Positions 24,180 through 33,256 of a DNA stretch of 50,101 nucleotides are shown piece after piece. Within the stretch, counting starts at the first letter, position 1. Every line of letters starts with the position of its first letter. The position numbers and the translations under genes were made by a program. The notes under the pieces are model-generated. The model saw only the letters and a program-made list of their open reading frames with translations. It was not told the DNA's origin and searched no databases. The stretch is from Planctomycetales bacterium 71-10 (GTDB lineage Bacteria > Planctomycetota > Planctomycetia > Isosphaerales > Isosphaeraceae), in the NCBI GenBank assembly GCA_001898385.1, contig MKTT01000058.1, forward strand, positions 159,011 to 209,111. Reading direction: 5' to 3'.

Positions 24180-27100
24180 ATGAACCCGATCGAGCCGCCG
24201 GACGAACGGGATGATGGCGCGACGACGCCCACGATCGTCGAGGGCTTCTCCTTCGAGGACCTGCGCGACGAGCTGGACGTCCGCGACCTCTCGAACATCC
24301 GCGAGTTCCTCGATCGGGTCGACGCCGAGTCCCGGCGCTCCGGCGTCGGCGAGCCGACCCAGCTGGCGGCCCTCGGGCCGTTCCGGGACCTCGTCGAGAT
24401 CGGCCGGGGTGGGATGGGGGTGATCTATCGCGCCCGCGACCCGGAGACGGGGGATGAGGTGGCCGTCAAGGTCCCCGCGCCCGGCCTGACGCCCCTGCCC
24501 GGCGCCCGCCGGATGTTCGACAAGGAGGCCCAGGCCGTCGGCCGCCTCGACCACCCGGCGATCGTGCCGCATCGACGCCTCGTCGCGGACGGCGGGCGGT
24601 ATCTCATCGTCAGCGACTTCTGCGACGGCCCCGACCTGGAGCGATGGCTCCAGGCGCGGAAGGCCCCCGTGCCGGCCCGCGAGGCCGCGCGGATCATCCG
24701 GGAGCTGGCGGGCGCCGTGGCCCACGCGCACGAGCGGGGGGTCCTGCACCGCGACGTCAAGCCGTCGAACGTCCTGCTGCCGGGGGCGACCGAGACCTCG
24801 GACGCCCGGTCGCTCTCGCCGCGGCTGACCGACTTCGGGCTGGCCAAGCTGATGGACGACGGGCTGGCGCCGATCCAGGCCGCGACGGCCACGGGCCTGG
24901 TCATGGGCTCGCCGCCGTACATGGCGCCCGAGCAGGCCTCCGGCCGCCGCCAGCAGGTCGACCGTCGGACCGACGTCTACGGCCTCGGCGCGGTCCTGTA
25001 CGAGCTGCTCACCCTCCGGCCGCCGTTCCGGGGCGACACCCCGGCCGAGACCCTCGGCATGGTCATGGTCGACGAGCCCGTGCCGGTCCGGGTGCTCCGC
25101 CCGGGGATCCCCCGTTCGCTGGAGGCCATCGTGCTCCAGTGCCTGGAGAAGTCCCCGGATCGCCGCTACCCGACCGTCGACGCCCTCCGCGACGACCTCG
25201 AAGCCTTCCTCGCCGGCCGCCGCGTCCAGGCGAGGAGGCCGGGGCCGGCCGAGCGCCTGCGGCGATGGGCCCGACGGCGGCCGAGGTCGGCGGCGCTGGC
25301 GGCCTCGACGCCGGCCGTCGCCCTGATCCTGGCCGCCGGGGTCGCGGCCTGGACGGTCGCCCTCAGCCGGGGCCGCGACCGCGCCGACCAGTACGTCTAC
25401 GTTTCGCGGCTCCAGCTCGCCCTGCGGGCCTACGACGACGGCCAGCTCGTCCGGGCCCAGCCCATCCTCCGCGGCCTCATCCCCCGCGCCGGCGAGCGCG
25501 ACCGCCGGGAGTTCGCCTGGTACCACCTCTGGCGGCATTGCCGCCGCGAGGCCCGGATGGTCCTCGGCGACGACGCCGACTTCGATTTCGACTTCGACCA
25601 CCTGGCCCTCTCCCCGGACGGCTCGAAGCTCGCCGGCGGGGGGGACGTGGGGATGATGATCCACGACCTGGACCGCGAGTCGACCGATTGGCTCGCCCCC
25701 ACCTCGGGCATGTTCGTGGCCTCCGTCCCGGTCTTCTCGGCCGACGGGTCCCGCGTCGCCTTCCAGACGATCGACGCGGAAGAGAAGCCCGACCGGCTGC
25801 GGGCCGTCGAGGTGAGGCGCGTCGCCGACGGGGCGCTCCTGGGCCGTCGCGAGATTTCCGACGGGCGTCACATCTACACGGTCGGCTTCCTGGACGACGG
25901 TCGGCTGAACGTGATCGTCCACGCCGCCACCGCGACCGAGCCGTACGCGGCCGAGTGCCTGCGCTGGTCCGATCGAGGGATCCTGGCCGACGCCGCCCCT
26001 CCGGCCCGATTCCCCGCCTTGTGCGCCAACGCGGCGAACGGCCTCCGGTCCCTGGCCCTTGATGCCGACCATCGGCTCGGCGTGTACGACGCGGCCTCCG
26101 GAGCCTTCACCCCGCTCCGCGACGGCCCCACGGCCGATCTCGCGGTTTGCACCTTCTCCGACGACGGCGGCCGGGTGGTCGTCACCCATGGGCCGGACGG
26201 GAAGGCCCTGCTCTATGACGCGCGGGACGGCCGGCTCCTCCGCCGCTTCCCAGCGATCGGCGAGCCCGCGGTCCAGGTCGCGCTCCAGCCGGGGGGCGAG
26301 GCGATCGTCGTCCGCACCGCGTCCCAGGCGGTCCGGCTGATCGACCCCGGTCGCGGGCTCGACGTCCGCATCTTCGAGCCGAGTTCGGAGCCGGGCGTCG
26401 AGACCAAGAACGTCCGCTTCACGCCGGACGGCCGGGGATTCTTCGTCCACCGCTCCGAGTTCCGCGGGGCCGATCACATCGAGGTCCGCTCGGCCGAGGA
26501 CGGCCGCCGCCTCGGCGAGACCCCGGCCCGCTACAAGGCCCTCACCGGCCCCTGGGCGATCCGCCCCGGCCCGCGTCCGGAGCTGATCTACGCCCTGGGC
26601 CGACACGCCTGGCGCTGGGAATGGTCGCGGACCGTCGCCCCGGGCCCCGACGACGTGCTCAAGGCCCACAACGACGAGACCTGGGCCGTGGTCTTCAGCG
26701 CCGACGGCTCCCTCCTCGCGACCGCGTCGAACAACGACCGCGAGCGGGCGACGATCCGGCTCCGCACGCCCGACGGGCGGCTCGTCCGGGAGTGGGAGGA
26801 CGTCGACTCCACGGCGTCCGACCTGGCCTTCGCCCCGGACGCGAGCTGGATCGCCACCGCCCACCTCTGCGAGGAGCGGGCCCTCCGCATCCGACCGACC
26901 CGTGGCGACGGCGAGGTCGTCTCGGTGGAGCTTCCCGACGGCGAATGGGCCCGCGGCGTCGACGTGGCCCCCGACCGGCCCGTCGTCTACGTCGGCGGCG
27001 ACCGCGGGACCATCCTGGCCTGGGACATCGACCTGCGCCGGGTCGCCTGGAGGATCATGCCGCCCCCGGAGCGTCGCGCCCCGAAGACTCGCGACCGGAT

Positions 27101-27575
27101 CCACGACCTAGTCGTCGCGCCGGACGGCGGCCGGCTCGCGGTCGTCGACGACCGCGGGATCGTCCGGAGCCTGGACGCCCGGACCGGCTCCGTCGCCGCC
27201 TCCTACGAGGGCCGCAGCCCGATGCTCGCGGCGGCCTACAGCCCGGACGGGAACGTCATCGCCGCGGGCGATCAGGAGGGGCGGATCCACATCCTCGACG
27301 CCGAGACCGCCCGGCTGCTCCAGATCATCCCCGGCGACGACTGCGACCTGAGGTCCCTGGCCTTCAGCCCCGACGGCCGCACGCTCGCCGCCGCGGGCCT
27401 GGGCCGCGTCGTCCGGCTCTGGGATCCCTTCACCGGCGAGGAGCTGCTCTCCCTCGCCGGCCACGAGGCCCAGATCAACTCGCTCGGCTTCTCACCCGAC
27501 GGCGAGACCCTCGCCTCCGCCGACCACTCGGGGATCGTGAGGTTCTGGCGCGCGCCCCGGCTCGCCGCCCGCTGA
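24180..27575 (+). CDS. membrane Ser/Thr protein kinase with WD40 sensor domain
   Basis: An 1131-residue protein. An N-terminal linker of about 65 residues is followed by a Hanks-type kinase (about 68-345) with glycine loop IGRGGMGVIYRA, K97 (VAVKV), the catalytic HRDVKPSNVLL (190-200), DFGLAKL (218 onward) and MAPEQ. A basic stretch and one membrane helix (about 372-395) precede an extracytoplasmic or peripheral region (about 400-1131) with repeated SPDG-containing blades (LALSPDGSKLAGGG, FSADGSLLATAS, FSPDGRTLAAAG, FSPDGETLASAD) typical of WD40 propellers. All kinase catalytic residues are present. Planctomycetes carry many such fusions, but substrates are unknown. Its stop directly abuts the convergent LamG-like gene. 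Confidence 0.93.
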   Translation: MNPIEPPDERDDGATTPTIVEGFSFEDLRDELDVRDLSNIREFLDRVDAESRRSGVGEPTQLAALGPFRDLVEIGRGGMGVIYRARDPETGDEVAVKVPAPGLTPLPGARRMFDKEAQAVGRLDHPAIVPHRRLVADGGRYLIVSDFCDGPDLERWLQARKAPVPAREAARIIRELAGAVAHAHERGVLHRDVKPSNVLLPGATETSDARSLSPRLTDFGLAKLMDDGLAPIQAATATGLVMGSPPYMAPEQASGRRQQVDRRTDVYGLGAVLYELLTLRPPFRGDTPAETLGMVMVDEPVPVRVLRPGIPRSLEAIVLQCLEKSPDRRYPTVDALRDDLEAFLAGRRVQARRPGPAERLRRWARRRPRSAALAASTPAVALILAAGVAAWTVALSRGRDRADQYVYVSRLQLALRAYDDGQLVRAQPILRGLIPRAGERDRREFAWYHLWRHCRREARMVLGDDADFDFDFDHLALSPDGSKLAGGGDVGMMIHDLDRESTDWLAPTSGMFVASVPVFSADGSRVAFQTIDAEEKPDRLRAVEVRRVADGALLGRREISDGRHIYTVGFLDDGRLNVIVHAATATEPYAAECLRWSDRGILADAAPPARFPALCANAANGLRSLALDADHRLGVYDAASGAFTPLRDGPTADLAVCTFSDDGGRVVVTHGPDGKALLYDARDGRLLRRFPAIGEPAVQVALQPGGEAIVVRTASQAVRLIDPGRGLDVRIFEPSSEPGVETKNVRFTPDGRGFFVHRSEFRGADHIEVRSAEDGRRLGETPARYKALTGPWAIRPGPRPELIYALGRHAWRWEWSRTVAPGPDDVLKAHNDETWAVVFSADGSLLATASNNDRERATIRLRTPDGRLVREWEDVDSTASDLAFAPDASWIATAHLCEERALRIRPTRGDGEVVSVELPDGEWARGVDVAPDRPVVYVGGDRGTILAWDIDLRRVAWRIMPPPERRAPKTRDRIHDLVVAPDGGRLAVVDDRGIVRSLDARTGSVAASYEGRSPMLAAAYSPDGNVIAAGDQEGRIHILDAETARLLQIIPGDDCDLRSLAFSPDGRTLAAAGLGRVVRLWDPFTGEELLSLAGHEAQINSLGFSPDGETLASADHSGIVRFWRAPRLAAR

Positions 27576-28235
27576 TCACCGCGGCCGGATCGTCAAGTCG
27601 TCGAACATCCCCTTGTCGTCGAACGACCCCAGGCCGACCGCCCCCTTGGCGAACCGCTTGTCGTGGGCCGTCATGATCGGCTTCTCCAGGTCGTCGAAGT
27701 AGAACTCGATCAGCCCCGATTCGGGCTCGCGGACCAGCCGGACCTCGTGCCAGCCGTCGGTCCACTGGACCCCCTTCGTCCGACTCTCGGCGATCGAGAC
27801 CCGCGGGGCCCCGTCGACCGCGAAGATGCTGTGGGCGGCGGGGTCGGCCGCCGTGGCCATGTGGACGTAGTAGAAGCGCGACGGATCGACGTGGCCGAGG
27901 ATCAGGCAGAGGTCGCGGTGCCCGTACTCCTTGACCGTCGACCGGACCTTGGCCCGCAGCTCGAACGCCCCGAACTCCTTCCCCTCGATCAGGGCGATGT
28001 TGAGCGGGGACCGGACCTTGGGCTCGTACTGGCTGGCGGCGAACAGCTCCAGCACGCGGTCGCCGTCGGCCGTCCTCGCGATCCGCCAGGCGGCGGGGTC
28101 GGTGAACGCCCAGCCGGTCGGGGCCTCGCGCTCGAAGTCGTCGCGGAAGAGGGCGGCTGGGGGCTCGTCGCCGCGGGACGGGATCGAGGCGAGGCCGATG
28201 AGGGCGACGATCGTCAGGGCGAGGGGCATGCGCAC
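27576..28235 (-). CDS. secreted LamG/DUF1080-like protein
   Basis: A 219-residue exported protein with a signal peptide (MRMPLALTIVALIGLASIP) and a concanavalin-like jelly roll: LFRDDFEREAPTGW, FELRAKVRSTVKEYGHRDL, GWHEVRLVREPESGLIEFYF and GLGSFDDKGMFDDLTIR. It resembles the LamG/DUF1080 group; no catalytic residues are assigned. The GTG at 28235 is preferred over the ATG at 28229 because AAGGAG is eight bases away. Its stop touches the stop of the convergent kinase gene with no gap. It is probably a carbohydrate-binding or periplasmic protein. Confidence 0.8.
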   Translation of the reverse strand: MRMPLALTIVALIGLASIPSRGDEPPAALFRDDFEREAPTGWAFTDPAAWRIARTADGDRVLELFAASQYEPKVRSPLNIALIEGKEFGAFELRAKVRSTVKEYGHRDLCLILGHVDPSRFYYVHMATAADPAAHSIFAVDGAPRVSIAESRTKGVQWTDGWHEVRLVREPESGLIEFYFDDLEKPIMTAHDKRFAKGAVGLGSFDDKGMFDDLTIRPR

Positions 28236-28393
28236 GGTCGGGGCTCCTTACGAGACGGGAGGACGGACGCCTCGAATGTGCCCCGGCCGGGCGGGCCGAT
28301 CAAGACCCCGCCGCCTTGACAGCCGCGCCGGGGGGGGCCGAAGATGCACCGTCCGGCCGCGGGCCGGCCTTCGGCTTCCCGGAGACCAGGTGT

Positions 28394-30481
28394 ATGTCGA
28401 TTCGACGGCAGTGGATCGCGCCCCTCGCGGGCGCCTGCATCATCATGTCCATGACGACGGCGCGCGGCGACGAGGGGATGTGGGCCTTCAACAACCTCCC
28501 CCTGGAGACCCTCAAGGCCCGCTACGGCTTCACCCCCCCGCCCGGCTGGGCCGAGCACCTGCGGTCGGCGGCCGTCCGGTTCAACAACGGCGGCTCCGGC
28601 TCGTTCGTCTCGGCCGACGGCCTCATCATGACGAACCACCACGTCGGCGCCGACACCCTCGCCAAGCTCAGCACGCCCGAGGCCGACTACTACAAGCGAG
28701 GCTTCCACGCGAAGACCCGCGACCAGGAGGCCAAGGCCCCCGACCTGGAGCTGAACGTCCTGGTCGGCATCGAGGACGTCACCGCCCGCGTCAACGCCGG
28801 CGTCGCCCCCGGCATGGCCGACGCCGACGCGGCCCTCGCCCGCCGCAAAGCCTCCGCGGAGATCGAGAAGGAATCGACCCAGAAGACGGGCCTCCGCAGC
28901 GACGTCGTCACCCTCTACCAGGGGGGCCAGTACCACCTCTACACCTACAAGAAGTACACCGACGTCCGCTTGGTCTTCGCCCCCGAGTTCGACGTCGCGT
29001 TCTTCGGCGGCGACCCGGACAACTTCGAATACCCCCGCTACTGCCTGGACGTCTGCTTCTTCCGCGCCTATGAGGACGGCAAGCCGGCGAAGGTCGAGCA
29101 CCACCTGAGATGGAGCCCCGCCGGCTCCAAGGACGGCGACCTCGTGTTCGTCGCCGGGCATCCCGGCCGCACCGACCGGCTCAACACCCTGGCGAGCGTC
29201 GAGTACCTGCGCGACTTCGGCTTCCCCAGCCTCCTCGACTGGCTCCATGCCAAGGAGGAATTCCTCCTCGGCTTCGGCAAGAAGGGCGACGAGGCGTTCC
29301 GCCAGGCCAAGGAGGAGCTGTTCTCCGTCCAGAACAGCCGCAAGGCTCGCATGGGCGGCCTGGGGGGCCTGAAGTCCCCCGAGTTCATGGCCCGCAAGCG
29401 AACGGCCGAGCAGGAGCTGCGGGCCCGCGTCGCCGCCGACCCCGCCCGACAGGCCGCCTACGGCGCGGCCTGGGACAAGATCGCCGAAGCCCAACAGGTC
29501 AACATCAAGACCGCGAAGCCTTACATGTTCATCGAACGGGGCCGCGGGCTCGACTCGGCCCTGTTCCACATCGCCCGCGACCTCGTCCGCCTGGCCGAGG
29601 AGAAGCCCAAGCCCAACGCCGACCGCCTCAAGGAATACCGCGACTCGGCCCTCGAATCGCTGGAGCTGGAACTGTTCTCCACCGCCCCGATCTACCCCGA
29701 GTTCGAACGCGAGAAGTTCGCCTTCGGCCTCGCCTACTGGAAGAAGGTCGCCCCCGACGACCCGGTGCTCGCCCGCGTGCTCTCCGGCCGCTCGCCCGAG
29801 CGGGCCGCCGCCGACCTGGTCGACGGCAGCAAGCTCGCCGACGTCGCCGTCCGGCGCAGGCTGGCCGAGGGGGGCAAGGCCGCGATCGAGGCCAGCGAAG
29901 ACCCGATGATCAAACTGGCCCTCGCCGTCGACGCCGACGCCCGCGCCCTCCGCAAGGAGCGCGAGGACGAGGTGGAAGGCGTCGAGGCCGCCAACTACGC
30001 CCTCATCGCCCGGGCGCTCTTCGAGGAGAAGGGGGACAGCATCTACCCCGACGCCACGTTCACCCTCCGCCTGGCCTTCGGCGCGGTGAAGGGATACACG
30101 GTCGACGGCAAGGCGATCCCGCCCTACACGAACATCGCCGGGGCCTTCGAACATGAGAAGGCCCACGGGGCCCGGCCGCCGTACAAGCTGCCGCCGTCGT
30201 GGCACGAGGCCAAGGACTCCGGGCGGCTCGACCTGACCGCCGCGTTCAACTTCGTCTCCACCGCGGACATCATCGGCGGCAACTCCGGCAGCCCGGTCGT
30301 GAACCGCGACGGCGAGGTCGTCGGCCTGATCTTCGACGGCAACATCCAGTCGCTGGTCCTCGACTTCGGCTACGACGACGCGGTCGCCCGCGCCGTCTCG
30401 GTCGACTCGCGCGGCATCGCCGAGGCCCTCCGCTCGGTCTATCGCGCCGAGGAGCTGCTCAAGGAGCTGACCGCCCGCTGA
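28394..30481 (+). CDS. S46-family dipeptidyl peptidase
   Basis: A 695-residue exported serine peptidase of family S46 (DPP7/DPP11 type), which removes N-terminal dipeptides in the periplasm. It has a signal sequence (WIAPLAGACIIMSMTTARG), DEGMWAFNNLPLETLKARYG, the catalytic His in LIMTNHHVGAD (H82/H83), and the catalytic Ser S631 in GGNSGSPVVNRDGEVVGLIF with GNIQSLVLDFGYDD after it. Length is typical (about 700). The frame extends 26 residues further upstream but without a signal pattern, so the ATG at 28394 is chosen. Specificity (acidic or hydrophobic P1) cannot be decided by eye. Its 3' end overlaps the convergent HNH gene by 23 bp. Confidence 0.94.
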   Translation: MSIRRQWIAPLAGACIIMSMTTARGDEGMWAFNNLPLETLKARYGFTPPPGWAEHLRSAAVRFNNGGSGSFVSADGLIMTNHHVGADTLAKLSTPEADYYKRGFHAKTRDQEAKAPDLELNVLVGIEDVTARVNAGVAPGMADADAALARRKASAEIEKESTQKTGLRSDVVTLYQGGQYHLYTYKKYTDVRLVFAPEFDVAFFGGDPDNFEYPRYCLDVCFFRAYEDGKPAKVEHHLRWSPAGSKDGDLVFVAGHPGRTDRLNTLASVEYLRDFGFPSLLDWLHAKEEFLLGFGKKGDEAFRQAKEELFSVQNSRKARMGGLGGLKSPEFMARKRTAEQELRARVAADPARQAAYGAAWDKIAEAQQVNIKTAKPYMFIERGRGLDSALFHIARDLVRLAEEKPKPNADRLKEYRDSALESLELELFSTAPIYPEFEREKFAFGLAYWKKVAPDDPVLARVLSGRSPERAAADLVDGSKLADVAVRRRLAEGGKAAIEASEDPMIKLALAVDADARALRKEREDEVEGVEAANYALIARALFEEKGDSIYPDATFTLRLAFGAVKGYTVDGKAIPPYTNIAGAFEHEKAHGARPPYKLPPSWHEAKDSGRLDLTAAFNFVSTADIIGGNSGSPVVNRDGEVVGLIFDGNIQSLVLDFGYDDAVARAVSVDSRGIAEALRSVYRAEELLKELTAR

Positions 30482-30830
30482 CGTTCCCGCCCGGCCGAGG
30501 ATCGACGACGGGCCGCCAGCGTTCCGCCCGCCTGGCCAGCAGGCGGGCGACGAACGCCTCGTAGTCCTCGGCCGAGCGTCGCTTCCTGGGATCCCAGCGC
30601 CGGCCCTTCTCCCAGTTGCAGCGGCCGTGGACCGCGGCGAGGTTCCCGGCCTCCTCGCCGCCGCCCCGACTTCGCGCCCGGATGTGTTCGAGCGTCGCCC
30701 CCTCCCCGGTGGCGGCGTCGAAGGCGATCGGCCCGTTGCAGATCAGGCACTTGCCGACCCAGTCGCCGCCGCGGCGTTGGAACGTGACGTCGGTCCGGGC
30801 GGCGAGGTCCAGCTTCTGGGCGGTCGTCAC
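30459..30830 (-). CDS. HNH endonuclease domain protein
   Basis: A 123-residue protein with a Cys2-type zinc site (C28-x2-C31, GKCLICNGPI), the ATLEHIRARSRGG segment carrying the HNH His (H49), and NLAAVHGRCNWEKG (N63, H68, C71). This is a single-domain HNH nuclease of the McrA-like kind; free-standing members are common and often unassigned. Its last 23 bp lie inside the end of the S46 peptidase gene. Only 20 bp separate it from the upstream site-2-protease-like gene on the same strand, so the two may be cotranscribed. Confidence 0.85.
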   Translation of the reverse strand: MTTAQKLDLAARTDVTFQRRGGDWVGKCLICNGPIAFDAATGEGATLEHIRARSRGGGEEAGNLAAVHGRCNWEKGRRWDPRKRRSAEDYEAFVARLLARRAERWRPVVDPRPGGNVSGRSAP

Positions 30831-30850
30831 GGCGGCCTCCGTCGTCCGGG

Positions 30851-31972
30851 TCAGTAGACCGTCTCGCCCCCCGCGGGGGAGACCGAGCCGTCGCCGGTCT
30901 TCCCCAGCGCCTCGCGCACCATGAGCAGTTCGGCGACGTTCTCCAGCGTCAGCAGCCCGACGACCCGGCCGTCGCGGACGACCGGGGCGCAGGGCGCGCC
31001 GCGCTCGCGCAGGGCCGTCACGGCCGCCACGAGCGGGGCGTCGGCGTCGACGGCCGGGGCGGACGCCGCCGCGAACTCGGCCACCGGGGCGTCGGCCCCA
31101 CGAGCGGCCAGCCCGGCCATGAGGCTCGCGCGGGTCAGCACGCGCGGCTCGTCGTCATGATCCTCGACCGGGAAATCCTGCTGGGCCCCGGCGAGCAGCA
31201 GGCCCGCCGCATGGCCGAGGGTGTCGTCGGCGCGGAGGGACCGGAAGTCGGTCAGCATGGCGTCGCGGACGGGGACGCCTTTCAGCGCCGCCCGCTCCGC
31301 CACCTGCACCGCCTCGGCCTCGGCGCCGATCCAGACGAACAGGGCGATGAACAGGAGCATCGGCGCCCCGTTGCTCAGGCCGAACAGGCCGAACGCGATC
31401 GCCATGAGCTGGCCCACGGACGCCGCCGCCCGGGTGGCCTTCGCGTACGGGAGCTTCATCGCCAGCAGCGCCCGCAGCACCCGGCCGCCGTCCATCGGGA
31501 ACGCGGGGAGGAGGTTGAAGCCGGCCAGGAACACGTTGACCAGCAGGATCTTCGGCCAGAATCCGGAGTGGAGGATCCGGTTCGAGTCGTCGGCCGCTTC
31601 CGGGAACCTCACGCCGACCAGCCACAACACGGCGACGATCGCCACGTTCACCGCCGGCCCGGCCAGGGCGACCAGCAACTCCTGGACGGGCTTCTCCGGG
31701 ATCCTCTGGAGCCGGGCGACGCCGCCGATCGGCAGCAGCGTGATGTCGGAAGTCGGCACGCCGAACCGTCGCGCCGTCAGGGCGTGCCCCAGTTCGTGCA
31801 GGACCACGCACCCGAACAGGGCCAGCGCGAAGGCCCCTTGCGCCAACCCCGCCCCGAGGTCGCCGCCGGCGGACGCCCCCGCCGCCACGAGCCAGGCGAT
31901 GAGGATGACGAACGTCCAGTGGACGTAGATGGGTATCCCCGCGAGCCGGCCGATCTTCCAGGACCAAGACAT
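30851..31972 (-). CDS. site-2-protease family (M50) membrane metalloprotease with CBS domains
   Basis: A 373-residue protein. An N-terminal membrane protease domain has the zinc motif HELGH (59-63) and NLLPAFPMDGGR (154-165), with about six hydrophobic segments. A C-terminal cytoplasmic part (about 245-365) resembles a pair of CBS domains (VPVRDAMLTDFRSL, then APCAPVVRDGRVVGLLTLENVAELL). The family includes SpoIVFB-like intramembrane proteases in which CBS domains sense adenine nucleotides. The ATG at 31972 follows GGAGGG by eight bases. The substrate is unknown; an anti-sigma factor or precursor protein is possible. Confidence 0.9.
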   Translation of the reverse strand: MSWSWKIGRLAGIPIYVHWTFVILIAWLVAAGASAGGDLGAGLAQGAFALALFGCVVLHELGHALTARRFGVPTSDITLLPIGGVARLQRIPEKPVQELLVALAGPAVNVAIVAVLWLVGVRFPEAADDSNRILHSGFWPKILLVNVFLAGFNLLPAFPMDGGRVLRALLAMKLPYAKATRAAASVGQLMAIAFGLFGLSNGAPMLLFIALFVWIGAEAEAVQVAERAALKGVPVRDAMLTDFRSLRADDTLGHAAGLLLAGAQQDFPVEDHDDEPRVLTRASLMAGLAARGADAPVAEFAAASAPAVDADAPLVAAVTALRERGAPCAPVVRDGRVVGLLTLENVAELLMVREALGKTGDGSVSPAGGETVY

Positions 31973-32174
31973 CCAAGCATCCCTCCGCGGGCGAGATTCG
32001 AGCGCGAAACCAACGCTAACTATACGCCCCGCGGCCTTCATCGATCCGATTTGACAACCTCCCGCGGCGACCTAGGGTAGCGATAACCCCAGCCCCTCGG
32101 GCGAAGGTCGAGCCGGGTCGGGATCATGGGGATGGGCCGGGCGAGGCGGTCCGCCATCGGGAAACGAGGCGCTC

Positions 32175-33146
32175 ATGGATCTGAAGGCAACAACGCACGT
32201 CTGCGTCTCGCCGGTCAAGACGGAGGAGGAGGATACCCACGTCCCCCCCCCTTCGCCCATGTTCCTCATCATGGTCAACGGGGGGACCACGGGGGCGATG
32301 CTCCGCATCGACGGGCCGGAGACCAGCCTCGGCCGTTCGGCGGAGAACTCCCACCAATTCCCCGACCCGACCGTATCCCGCCGTCACGCCGTCATCAAGC
32401 ACGACGATTCCGGGCTCGCCTGGCTGACCGACCTGGGGAGCAGCAACGGCACCTACCTGGACAACAAGCGGATCGCCCCGGGGAAGCCGGCCCGGATCGA
32501 GGACGGGGCGCGGATCCAGCTCGGCGTCACGGTCGTCCTGAAGTACGTCAGCCTGGACCCGTGCGACGAGCGCTTCCAGCGCGAGATGTTCGAGCGCACG
32601 GTGCGCGACAACCTCACCGGGCTCTACAACCGCGGCTATTTCATGGAGCAGATCGGCCCGCTCTGCGAGCGCAACCGGGCGCGGAACCTCGGGACCGCCC
32701 TCCTCATGGTGGACGTCGACTATTTCAAGCGCGTCAACGACGTCCACGGCCACGACGTCGGCGACGCGGCGCTCCGCGAGGTCGCCAAGGTGCTGAGGGA
32801 TTCGACCCGGACCGAGGACCTGGTCGCCCGGTACGGGGGCGAGGAATTCGTCCTGGCCCTGCCGATCGCTTCGGCCGACCAGGGCTGGGAGCGGGCCGAT
32901 CAGTTCCGCCGGGAGCTGTCCGTCCGCCCGGTCCGGGCCGGCCGCAAGGAGTTGAGGATCACCGCCAGCATCGGCGTCTCGTGCAGCACGATCGCCCGGC
33001 CGCGGACCGTCAAGGCCCTCATGACCACGGCCGACATCGCCCTGTACGAGGCCAAGCGCTCCGGGCGCGACCGCGTGGTGGCGTCCGAGCGCATGCTGGC
33101 CGACGCCGAGCGACGGACCGAGTCGTGCGACGCCGTGGCCGTCTGA
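32175..33146 (+). CDS. FHA-GGDEF diguanylate cyclase
   Basis: A 323-residue cytoplasmic signalling protein. Residues about 30-125 form an FHA phosphothreonine-binding domain (TSLGRSAENSHQ, VSRRHAVI, LGSSNGTYLDN), and residues about 140-310 a GGDEF domain with NLTGLYNRGYF, the Mg-binding D180/D182, the active site GGEEF (221-225) and an inhibitory I-site RTED (212-215) exactly five residues before it. It should make cyclic di-GMP under product inhibition. The FHA domain offers a route for control by a Ser/Thr kinase. GAGG precedes the ATG. It stands alone with no overlapping neighbours. Confidence 0.94.
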   Translation: MDLKATTHVCVSPVKTEEEDTHVPPPSPMFLIMVNGGTTGAMLRIDGPETSLGRSAENSHQFPDPTVSRRHAVIKHDDSGLAWLTDLGSSNGTYLDNKRIAPGKPARIEDGARIQLGVTVVLKYVSLDPCDERFQREMFERTVRDNLTGLYNRGYFMEQIGPLCERNRARNLGTALLMVDVDYFKRVNDVHGHDVGDAALREVAKVLRDSTRTEDLVARYGGEEFVLALPIASADQGWERADQFRRELSVRPVRAGRKELRITASIGVSCSTIARPRTVKALMTTADIALYEAKRSGRDRVVASERMLADAERRTESCDAVAV

Positions 33147-33256
33147 AGGGGGGCCGTCGCGCACTCGCAACCGGGGCCGTCGTGGGCTATGATCGGGCGT
33201 GCGCCCGGAGGGGCGCCCGGACATCACCCACGCGAACCCGAACAGGTGACGGAATC

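Noticed and set aside
23184..27104. A 1306-codon open frame on the minus strand, antisense to the kinase gene
   Set aside because: Composition is Arg/Gly/Asp/Val-rich mirror sequence typical of GC-rich shadows. The opposite strand encodes clear kinase and WD40 motifs.
30459..31972. A toxin-antitoxin pair reading of the HNH and protease genes
   Set aside because: Sizes and domains do not fit known toxin-antitoxin families; kept only as a gene-pair observation.
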